From an uncultured Bacteroidota bacterium (GTDB lineage: Bacteria > Bacteroidota > Bacteroidia > Flavobacteriales > Flavobacteriaceae), in contig CAJXTX010000006.1 of the NCBI GenBank assembly GCA_913060705.1, positions 1 to 51,314 of the forward strand: 51,314 nt of DNA. Direction: 5' to 3'. Below the pieces are notes generated by a model. The model did no database searches and was not told the DNA's origin. It saw only the letters and a list, made by a program, of their open reading frames with translations. Positions 17,053 to 24,559 of this stretch are shown in pieces (position 1 is the first letter of the stretch; every line of letters starts with the position of its first letter). A program made the translations under genes and the position numbers.

Positions 17053-18861
17053 TTAGCCCTGAGCCTCAAAGAATGTACGAATGGCCTGCGCTTGAGAAAG
17101 GCTGACAACCGACAATAATTCATCAAGGGAGGCTTTTTTAATTTTAGAGACACTCTTAAAATGTCTCAGCAATTTATCGGCTGTTTTTGTTCCAATTCCC
17201 GGAACCTGCTCGATCTCACTTTGAATAGCCGTTGCGCTTCGTTTCTGGCGGTGGAATTTTAACGAAAATCGATGCGCTTCATTGCGGAGCTGCTGAATAA
17301 GTTTAAGCGTTTCAGAACGCTTATCTAAATAAAGAGGAACACTGTCTTCAGGAAAATAAATTTCCTCAAGACGCTTTGCTATTCCTATAATTGCGATTTT
17401 ACCTCGTAAACCTAGAATTTCTAACGATTTCAAGGCCGAAGACAACTGCCCCTTTCCGCCGTCAATAACAATGAGCTGCGGAAGCTCTTCTCCCTCCTCC
17501 AATAGTCTACGGTACCGACGATACACCACCTCTTCCATACTGGCAAAATCGTTGGGCCCTTGAACGGTCTTGATCGTAAACTTGCGGTAGTCTGATTTTG
17601 AAGGCTTGGCGTTCTTGAATACCACACAGGCTGATGCGGGGTTCGTCCCTTGAATATTTGAATTGTCAAAGCATTCGATGTGGACCGGAAGCGCGTTGAG
17701 TCGAAGATCTGCTTTTACCTGCTCTAAAATACGATTCGCATGACGGTCTGGATCAACTACCTTCATTTGCTTGAGGCGGTCTTGTCGATAGAACTTAGCG
17801 TTTCGAAGAGAAAGATCAACTAGGCTTTTTTTGTCTCCTAATTTTGGCACCTCAACCTTGAGGTCGGCTGAAACAGAAACAGCAAAAGGCAAGAACAACG
17901 TCTTCGATTGGGCGTTGTAGCGCGCTCTTAATTCTACGATGGCTAGACTCAATAGATCTTCTTGGCGCTCGTCAAGCTTTTTCTTAAACTCGAAAGTGTT
18001 CGACATCACCACTGCCCCCTCTTGAACTTGTAAATAATTGACATAGGCGTGCTGGACATCGTCTAGAATGGTAAACACATCTACTGCAGTAATCTTTGGA
18101 TTCACAACCGTCGACTTGGCCTGATAGGCCTTTAAAACGCGTATTTTTTCTTTTACGGCTTGGGCTTTTTCAAATTCAAGTGCAGAGGCGTAGTCTTGCA
18201 TTCTTTTCTCAAGTACCTGCAAAGAGGGGCGGATGTTTCCCTTTATAATTGCCTCAATCGCCTCAATCTGGTCGTCGTAAGACGCTTCTGACTGCAAGGC
18301 CTGACAGGGTCCTCCGCAGTTGCCGATATGATACTCTAAACACAACTTGTATTTTTTGGCTTGTACCTTCTCCTCACTTAAATCGTAATTACAACTTCTG
18401 AGCGGATACACTGAACGGATGAGCTCTAGCAAAGTTTTTACGGTCTTCATTGAGGTGTAGGGCCCGAAGTACTTCGAGCCGTCATTAATGCGCCTTCTCG
18501 TTGCAAATACGCGAGGAAAGGCCTCGTTCTTGATGCAGATATACGGGTAGGTTTTGTCGTCTTTCAGCAGCACATTATAACGAGGTTGATGCTGCTTGAT
18601 CATCGAGTTCTCTAGCAGTAATGCATCTGACTCTGTAGCCACCACAATGTGTTGAATCGAGGCGATTTTAGAAACCATCACTCGGGTCTTTCCGTATTCG
18701 TGATGCTTAGAAAAATAAGAAGAGACGCGTTTTTTTAAGTCTTTAGCCTTTCCGACATAAAGCAGCGCTTCTTTGTCGTCAAAAAACTGGTAGACTCCCG
18801 GGGTATTGGGCAAAGAGGCAACTTGAATAGCCAGAGGAGCAGAAGACTTGCGTTCAGACAT
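17053..18861 (-). CDS. uvrC: UvrABC system protein C
   Basis: Subunit C of the nucleotide-excision repair nuclease, making the two incisions around a lesion. The 602-residue protein (start at 18861, MSERKSS) has all domains in order: GIY-YIG nuclease (TPGVYQFFDDKEALLYVGKA), a cysteine cluster (CNYDL, CLEYHIGNCGGPC), a UVR motif (ALEFEKAQAVKEKI), the RNase H-like UvrC domain (ECFDNSNIQGT, VIDGGKGQLSSA, EAHRF) and a C-terminal helix-hairpin-helix (QVPGIGTKTADKLLRHF). The frame extends 29 codons further upstream, but those residues are not UvrC-like and would overlap the divergent gene. A near-consensus -7 box, TACTTTTA (18873-18866), ends four bases before the ATG. Confidence 0.97.
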   Translation of the reverse strand: MSERKSSAPLAIQVASLPNTPGVYQFFDDKEALLYVGKAKDLKKRVSSYFSKHHEYGKTRVMVSKIASIQHIVVATESDALLLENSMIKQHQPRYNVLLKDDKTYPYICIKNEAFPRVFATRRRINDGSKYFGPYTSMKTVKTLLELIRSVYPLRSCNYDLSEEKVQAKKYKLCLEYHIGNCGGPCQALQSEASYDDQIEAIEAIIKGNIRPSLQVLEKRMQDYASALEFEKAQAVKEKIRVLKAYQAKSTVVNPKITAVDVFTILDDVQHAYVNYLQVQEGAVVMSNTFEFKKKLDERQEDLLSLAIVELRARYNAQSKTLFLPFAVSVSADLKVEVPKLGDKKSLVDLSLRNAKFYRQDRLKQMKVVDPDRHANRILEQVKADLRLNALPVHIECFDNSNIQGTNPASACVVFKNAKPSKSDYRKFTIKTVQGPNDFASMEEVVYRRYRRLLEEGEELPQLIVIDGGKGQLSSALKSLEILGLRGKIAIIGIAKRLEEIYFPEDSVPLYLDKRSETLKLIQQLRNEAHRFSLKFHRQKRSATAIQSEIEQVPGIGTKTADKLLRHFKSVSKIKKASLDELLSVVSLSQAQAIRTFFEAQG

Positions 18862-18909
18862 GATGTAAAAGTAGCCATTGATTTCAAAATTTTGAGATAG
18901 CTTTAGTTC

Positions 18910-19476
18910 GTGAACAAGCAAGAACTTCGAGCCTCTGCCCTTGAGCAACGCAAAGCACTTACTCTAAACCAGGTACAAGAGCAAAGCCTTAAGATTACCA
19001 ATTTGCTGGCAGGTCTCGACATTTGGTCTCACAAGATTTATCATACCTTCTTGAGTATTGAGCATCAAAAAGAGGTTCAAACAGAGCCCCTCATTACCCT
19101 CTTACACGGAAAAGACAAGACCATTGTAGTGCCCAGGATGAAAGAAGAAGGTCAGCTTGAGCATGTCTTACTAGAAGAGAACACTTCAATCGCGATCAAA
19201 CGTTTTGGCGTTCCAGAACCACTCAATGGAAGTTTGATTTCAGAAGATCAGCTAGACGTTGTTTTTGTGCCTTTGTTGTGCTTTGATAGAAGTGGCAATC
19301 GATTAGGATACGGAAAGGGCTTTTACGATCGATTTCTCTCAAAAACCAAACCCAACACCCTATTCATTGGTTTGAGCCTACTCGATGTGCTTGAAAATAC
19401 CCTCGAACCTGAAGGCCATGACATACCGTTGCATATGGCAGTCACTCCAGAAACGGTATATCGCTTTACGCCTTAA
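18910..19476 (+). CDS. 5-formyltetrahydrofolate cyclo-ligase
   Basis: Converts 5-formyl-THF to 5,10-methenyl-THF with ATP hydrolysis, in one-carbon metabolism. The 188 residues match the family: an N-terminal MNKQELRASALEQRKAL helix with basic residues, a central VVPRM segment, VFVPLLCFDRSGNRLGYGKGFYDR carrying the signature GYGKGFYDR, and a C-terminal HDIPLH. The start codon is GTG at 18910. It is divergent from uvrC with a 48-base gap and overlaps the convergent lspA by 11 bases. Confidence 0.94.
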   Translation: MNKQELRASALEQRKALTLNQVQEQSLKITNLLAGLDIWSHKIYHTFLSIEHQKEVQTEPLITLLHGKDKTIVVPRMKEEGQLEHVLLEENTSIAIKRFGVPEPLNGSLISEDQLDVVFVPLLCFDRSGNRLGYGKGFYDRFLSKTKPNTLFIGLSLLDVLENTLEPEGHDIPLHMAVTPETVYRFTP

Positions 19477-20092
19477 AGATTCTCTTGTTGAATACAATCA
19501 GAATGAAGACTCCCAAACTGATTGCACTATCTGCGACGTTGAAGACGGGTTCGAAAAACCTAAACGACTTGCCGCCTAATCCCGGAACCCACTCAGGCCA
19601 TACCGTATCGATTAAAGGAAAATAAAAGAGATCGACAACACGTCCGAAAAAAAAGCTATCGTAGGCCTCCTTAGGCGTGTTCCATGCAATTTCAGCGACT
19701 CTATAGGGCGTGCTCTCGGTGAAAAGCTGACCGTAGAAAATTGAATCGATAAGATTACCTAAGGCTCCTGCAAAGATGAGTGCGATTGAAATGCTCAGAA
19801 GCAATGAACGCCCTCTTGGTTTTGAAGCGCGGTACATCCAAATACCGATTCCGATGATGGCAACAATGCGAAATAGGGTCAGGATAAGCTTTGCATTGGC
19901 GTCAGAAATCGGTAAAAAATCGCTGAGTTGTGTCCCCCAAGCGGCGCCGCGATTCTCTATAAATAAGAGCTTAAACCAAGAAAAAACCTCAACTTGTTCT
20001 TGATAGCGAAAGTGCGTTTTCACATAAATCTTTGACCATTGATCAATGATCAAAATGAGAAGTGCTAAGAAATACGACTTTTTTAGAGACAT
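19466..20092 (-). CDS. lspA: Lipoprotein signal peptidase (signal peptidase II)
   Basis: Inner-membrane aspartyl protease that removes signal peptides from lipoproteins. Four hydrophobic helices are visible. The catalytic aspartates are in the conserved contexts GNLIDSIFYG and FNVADSAISLG, preceded by the N-terminal DQWSK motif and IENRGAAWG. At 208 residues it is longer than the E. coli enzyme because of an insertion between the two catalytic regions (about FTESTPYRVAEIAW to WPEWVPGLGG), which is usual in Bacteroidota. It is the last gene of ileS / DksA-like / hypothetical / lspA; the gap to the preceding gene is one base. Several lipoproteins in this window are its likely substrates. Confidence 0.96.
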   Translation of the reverse strand: MSLKKSYFLALLILIIDQWSKIYVKTHFRYQEQVEVFSWFKLLFIENRGAAWGTQLSDFLPISDANAKLILTLFRIVAIIGIGIWMYRASKPRGRSLLLSISIALIFAGALGNLIDSIFYGQLFTESTPYRVAEIAWNTPKEAYDSFFFGRVVDLFYFPLIDTVWPEWVPGLGGKSFRFFEPVFNVADSAISLGVFILIVFNKRIFKA

Positions 20093-20093
20093 G

Positions 20094-20711
20094 CTACAAT
20101 TGGTTTAGGTAAAGAGACCCTGACTGGCTATTTACAGTGTAACGGTAATTTTCATTGGGTTTAATAGTACCAAAGATCTGTCCTTTTTCTAAATGAGAAT
20201 CCAAATGACCCGAAGGGACATTGAGGTATACTGCAGCGGTCTTAGTTTTTATCGTGCTTTGTTCCGCTCTATGCGATAAGACAAGACTACCTTCATCTAA
20301 CTGTACATTCATTTCTCGGTACAACCCACTCACCTCTAACCTTCCTTGCTGGGCTTCAATCTCAACCAGAACAGCTTCAGGTATGCGCATCTCAAGAGTC
20401 ATTGCAATCACCTTGTGTGCACTCAACTTATCGTTATGAGCATTAAAGGCAGGTACACGCTGAGGATAAACTGTAAGCCACTGGTCTTCTTGTTGAGTGA
20501 CCACCACATATTGCATTTGGTATTCGCCTTCACTCTTGGTATTAAGTAGTACGTCTTTTGAGGCGTGTGTAGAGAGCTGCAATCCTTGAATGAAGCGCAT
20601 GTCAATGGTGATTCCTCGTAAATCAAGGTCAGCTAAAGTTTTGTTCCACTGTACCTGCCCTCGGGCCATCAGACCCATGCAGAGCATACACCAAAGAACT
20701 GCTTTAGACAC
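20094..20711 (-). CDS. Exported hypothetical protein between dksA-like gene and lspA
   Basis: A 205-residue protein with a short signal peptide (cleavage near MARGQ). The rest is rich in beta-strand and repeated short strands (GRLEVSGLYREMNVQLDEGSLVLSHR, TAAVYLNVPSGHLDSHLEKG), which resembles the DUF4097-like right-handed beta-helix of putative adhesins; I would not assign it firmly. It starts with GTG at 20711, overlapping the last base of the DksA-like stop codon (TAGTG), so translation is probably coupled to the ileS operon. No enzyme motif is visible. Its place directly before lspA hints at an envelope role only by context. Confidence 0.75.
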   Translation of the reverse strand: MSKAVLWCMLCMGLMARGQVQWNKTLADLDLRGITIDMRFIQGLQLSTHASKDVLLNTKSEGEYQMQYVVVTQQEDQWLTVYPQRVPAFNAHNDKLSAHKVIAMTLEMRIPEAVLVEIEAQQGRLEVSGLYREMNVQLDEGSLVLSHRAEQSTIKTKTAAVYLNVPSGHLDSHLEKGQIFGTIKPNENYRYTVNSQSGSLYLNQL

Positions 20712-21088
20712 TATTTCTGCATCTTCTTCGCCTCTATACTCAAGGTAGCATGAGGAACGAGTTTCAAGCGCTCTTTAGAAATTAATTTTCCGGTCACTCT
20801 ACAAACTCCATAGGTCTTGTTCTCAATACGCACAAGAGCGCTCTTAAGGTCTCGGATAAATTTTTCTTGACGTAATGCCAATTGGGTATTGGCCTCTTTA
20901 CTCATGGTTTCAGAGCCTTCTTCGAATGCCTTGAATGTCGGAGAGGTATCGTCGGTACCGTTATTTCCGTCATTCATATACGCGCTCTTAAGCAAGTCTA
21001 AGTGTTGTTGTGCCTTGACGATCTTTTCTTCAATAAGCGTCTTAAATTCTTTCAAATCGGCATCAGAATAACGTACAATTTCAGACAT
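20711..21088 (-). CDS. TraR/DksA-family protein with incomplete zinc finger
   Basis: DksA-family proteins bind the RNA polymerase secondary channel and change promoter response, often with ppGpp. This 125-residue protein has the coiled-coil region (about residues 1-85, with EFKTLIEEKIVKAQQHLDLL) and the C-terminal finger region YGVCRVTGKLISKERLKLVPHAT. Only one cysteine of the expected CxxC...CxxC is present; the second is replaced by Thr and the later pair is absent. This pattern looks normal for the Bacteroidota branch, so zinc is probably not used. It lies 2 bases after the ileS stop and overlaps the next gene by one base. Confidence 0.9.
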   Translation of the reverse strand: MSEIVRYSDADLKEFKTLIEEKIVKAQQHLDLLKSAYMNDGNNGTDDTSPTFKAFEEGSETMSKEANTQLALRQEKFIRDLKSALVRIENKTYGVCRVTGKLISKERLKLVPHATLSIEAKKMQK

Positions 21089-21090
21089 AA

Positions 21091-24000
21091 CTATAGCTTT
21101 TTTAAAGAGAGCTTCGCTTGATAAGAATCAAATGCGACCTCAATGCTAGGCTCAAAAGTTTCTTTTAATTCTAGGTGTTCGCAGAGCGTTTCGTTCATTA
21201 GGTACTCACGGTTTTGTTCAACCGCTTTTTGAATACCTTCATCGCCTTCAATATTAAGCAAAATTTTATCGGTTACCTCAAGTCCGCTGTCTTTTCGGAA
21301 ATTTTGTATGCGATTGACTAATTCTCTTGCAATACCCTCATTTACAAGAGTTTCACTCAAGCTAACATCAAGGGCTACCGTGTAGCTTCCGGACGAAGCT
21401 ACGAGCCAGCCTTCGATATCTTTATTCGTGATTAAGACATCGTCTAATTCAAGGGAAATAGTCTGGCCGTCAACTGTGATGTTAAACACTCCTTCGCGCT
21501 CGATTTGAGCAATATCCTCGGCGCTCATTTGCGCGATCTCCGCTGCAATGGCCTTCATTTGAGGCTTGTACTTCGGACCTAAGGTTTTAAAGTTGGGCTT
21601 AATCTCTTTTACAATCACCGAACTAGCATCTTCTAAGAGCTCTACCTCTTTCACATTTACCTCTGAGGCAAGTAAATTGAGTATAGGCTCTACTGCGGCG
21701 CGAGTCACTGTGCTGTTATCGAGCGGAATCATCATGCGCTGAAGCGGTTGACGCACTTTAATCTTCTCTTTTTGTCTCAGCGAGAGCGCCAAAGAAGTCA
21801 GCTTCTGAGCCAACTGCATCTTTGATTCCAATTCAGGTTCGCTAAAACGGTCTTCTACTATCGGAAACTCTTCGAGGTGAACGCTAAGTTTTGAGGCATC
21901 TTTTTGCACGAGGTCTTTGTACAAGCGCTCAGCGAAGAAAGGTGCTACCGGTGCGATGAGCTTAGCGGTTTGAAGCAAGCAATGGTATAAGGTCTGATAC
22001 GCCGCAAGTTTGTCTTGGCCGAAAGACCCCTTCCAAAATCTTCTACGACCTAGTCGCACGTACCAGTTACTCAGGTTCTCTTGAACAAAATACGAAATGA
22101 GTCGTGTGGCCTTCGTTGCATCGTAGTCGTCATAAGCCTGTGACACTTGATCGATCAGGGTATTCAATTCAGAAAGAATCCATCGATCGAGTTCTGTACG
22201 GTCTTCTAACGAAACCTCATCCTCTTTCGTTGAAAACCCATCGATATTGGCGTAAAGAGCGAAAAATGAATAGGTATTATAAAGGGTTCCGAAAAACTTA
22301 CGTCTCACTTCAGCGACACCTTCAAGGTCGAATTTGAGGTTGTCCCAAGGATTCGCATTTGAAATCATGTACCACCGTGTGGCGTCGGCCCCATACTCAT
22401 CCAAGGTTTCAAAAGGATCAATGGCATTACCTAAGCGTTTCGACATCTTTTTACCCTCTTTGTCGAGAACCAGTCCATTCGAAATCACCGCCTTGTAGGC
22501 AATACTATCAAAGACTAATGTTCCGATCGCATGGAGCGTATAGAACCATCCGCGCGTTTGGTCAACGCCTTCGGCAATAAAATCCGCCGGAAAAGACGTT
22601 CCCTTATCAATCAGGTCTTTATTTTCAAAAGGATAATGCCATTGGGCATAAGGCATAGATCCACTATCGAACCAAACATCTATCAAATCAGACTCACGAT
22701 GCATCGGCTTACCCGAAGGTGAAACGAGAACAACCTTATCAACGACATGCTTGTGCAAATCGATCTGATCGTAGTTTGCCTCGCTCATGTCTTTTGGATC
22801 AAAATGCTCAAACGGATTCGTTTGCATCACCCCTGCCTCAATCGCCTCTTCAATCGCGCTTTTCAACTCGGCTACTGAACCAATGATGCGCTCTTCAGTG
22901 GCGTCTTCAGTTCTCCAGATGGGGAGCGGAATTCCCCAATAGCGGGAGCGCGAAAGATTCCAGTCGTTGGCGTTAGCAAGCCAATTTCCGAATCTTCCTT
23001 CACCGGTTGACTTGGGCTTCCAATTAATCTGAGTATTCAATTCAGTCATGCGCTCTTTGACCTCGGTCATCTTCACGAACCAAGAGTCGAGCGGATAATA
23101 CAATACGGGTTTATCCGTCCTCCAGCAGTTCGGATACGAGTGGACGTATTTCTCTACTTTAAAGGCCTTATTCTCGGTTTTCAGCTGAATGGCGATTTCT
23201 ACGTCTACTGATTTCTCAGGCGCCTCTCCCTCTGAATAATACGCGTTCTTCACAAACTTGCCGCCGTAAGGACCCACCTCTTTTCTAAAGCGCCCTTGAA
23301 GATCTACAAGCGGAACTTTAACCCCATTTTCATCCAAAATAAGCATCGGTGGAACAGGCGGATTGGCCTGTTTAGCAGCCAACGCATCGTCAGCTCCGAA
23401 GGTTGGAGCGGTATGCACGATTCCGGTTCCGTCCTCGGTCGTTACAAAATCACCAAGGATAACGCGAAAGGCATCTTCTGGTTGATCAACGGGCTGTACA
23501 AAATCTAGAAGCTGTTCGTAGCGCGCACCCGACAATTCTTTACCCGATACGGTAGCCAATCTTCTAAACGGGATGGTCTTCGACGAAGGGTCAACAGTAA
23601 GTGAACTCCCAGATGCATCGGCTTCGACGTATTTTGAACCGAATTGTGCGCCAACTAGGTCTTTAGCAATAACCACGGCAACGGGTTCAAAGGTATATTG
23701 GTTGAAGGTTTCAATCAGCTCATAGGTGATCGATGGACCTACCGTAAGCGCCGTGTTAGACGGCAATGTCCAAGGCGTAGTTGTCCAAGCCAAAAAGTAT
23801 ATAGGTCCCGCATATGCCTGACTAAATGCCGCTGGAAGGCTCGCAGAAATTGCCTTAAACTGAGCTGTGATTGTTGTATCGGTTACGTCTTGATAGGTTC
23901 CTGGCTGATTAAGCTCATGCGAGCTTAGTCCTGTTCCGGCCATTGGCGAATAGGGTTGAATGGTATATCCCTTGTACAAAAGCCCTTTATCGTAGATCTG

Positions 24001-24498
24001 TTTGAGTAACCACCAAACAGACTCCATGTATTTTGAGGTGTAGGTTACATAAGGGTCATTCATGTCAACCCAGTATCCCATTTTTTCGGTCAGTGCATTC
24101 CACACTCCGGTGTACTTCATGACCGCCTCGCGGCACGCCTGATTGTACTCCTCAACAGAAATAGATTTTCCGATGTCTTCTTTGGTGATGCCCAATTCTT
24201 TCTCTACACCCAACTCAATCGGAAGTCCATGGGTGTCCCATCCGGCTTTTCGACTCACCTTAAAGCCTTTCATCGTCTTGTAACGCGGAAAGATATCCTT
24301 GAGCGTACGTGCCATGACGTGGTGAATTCCTGGCATCCCATTCGCTGAAGGCGGACCCTCGTAAAAAACAAATGAAGGGTTTTCAGATCGCGTGCTCACG
24401 CTTTTCTCAAAAACACCTTCTTTCTTCCAGAAGTCGAGAATTTCTTCGGCTACCTTTGGTAGGTCTAACTGCTTGTATTCGTTAAAATTACTGCTCAC
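21091..24498 (-). CDS. ileS: Isoleucyl-tRNA synthetase, long form
   Basis: Charges tRNA-Ile. The 1135-residue length is well above the roughly 940 of the E. coli enzyme, with an added C-terminal DUF5915-like region (from about LEDASSVIVKEIKPNFKTLG). This is the eukaryote-like form that includes mupirocin-insensitive enzymes in some bacteria. The HIGH-equivalent is GIHHV (H59, H60), the editing domain contains TTPWTLPSN, and KMSKR is at 684-688. The start is GTG at 24498. It heads the operon ileS / DksA-like / hypothetical / lspA, with a good promoter at 24524-24552. Mupirocin response is inference from the family type only. Confidence 0.97.
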   Translation of the reverse strand: MSSNFNEYKQLDLPKVAEEILDFWKKEGVFEKSVSTRSENPSFVFYEGPPSANGMPGIHHVMARTLKDIFPRYKTMKGFKVSRKAGWDTHGLPIELGVEKELGITKEDIGKSISVEEYNQACREAVMKYTGVWNALTEKMGYWVDMNDPYVTYTSKYMESVWWLLKQIYDKGLLYKGYTIQPYSPMAGTGLSSHELNQPGTYQDVTDTTITAQFKAISASLPAAFSQAYAGPIYFLAWTTTPWTLPSNTALTVGPSITYELIETFNQYTFEPVAVVIAKDLVGAQFGSKYVEADASGSSLTVDPSSKTIPFRRLATVSGKELSGARYEQLLDFVQPVDQPEDAFRVILGDFVTTEDGTGIVHTAPTFGADDALAAKQANPPVPPMLILDENGVKVPLVDLQGRFRKEVGPYGGKFVKNAYYSEGEAPEKSVDVEIAIQLKTENKAFKVEKYVHSYPNCWRTDKPVLYYPLDSWFVKMTEVKERMTELNTQINWKPKSTGEGRFGNWLANANDWNLSRSRYWGIPLPIWRTEDATEERIIGSVAELKSAIEEAIEAGVMQTNPFEHFDPKDMSEANYDQIDLHKHVVDKVVLVSPSGKPMHRESDLIDVWFDSGSMPYAQWHYPFENKDLIDKGTSFPADFIAEGVDQTRGWFYTLHAIGTLVFDSIAYKAVISNGLVLDKEGKKMSKRLGNAIDPFETLDEYGADATRWYMISNANPWDNLKFDLEGVAEVRRKFFGTLYNTYSFFALYANIDGFSTKEDEVSLEDRTELDRWILSELNTLIDQVSQAYDDYDATKATRLISYFVQENLSNWYVRLGRRRFWKGSFGQDKLAAYQTLYHCLLQTAKLIAPVAPFFAERLYKDLVQKDASKLSVHLEEFPIVEDRFSEPELESKMQLAQKLTSLALSLRQKEKIKVRQPLQRMMIPLDNSTVTRAAVEPILNLLASEVNVKEVELLEDASSVIVKEIKPNFKTLGPKYKPQMKAIAAEIAQMSAEDIAQIEREGVFNITVDGQTISLELDDVLITNKDIEGWLVASSGSYTVALDVSLSETLVNEGIARELVNRIQNFRKDSGLEVTDKILLNIEGDEGIQKAVEQNREYLMNETLCEHLELKETFEPSIEVAFDSYQAKLSLKKL

Positions 24499-24523
24499 CT
24501 TGACCGCTTCATTTTAGAAGAAG

Positions 24524-24552
24524 CAAAAGTAAGCATTTGAGCGCCAATTCAA
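24524..24552 (-). promoter_or_regulatory. Bacteroidota-type promoter for the ileS operon
   Basis: Read leftward, TTG at 24552-24550 (TTTG if one base more is included) is followed after 18 bases by TACTTTTG (24531-24524), an exact match to TTG-N17-19-TAnnTTTG. The box ends 25 bases before the ileS GTG. It lies in the 61-base gap after the TonB receptor gene. Confidence 0.7.
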
Positions 24553-24559
24553 ACCCTGT

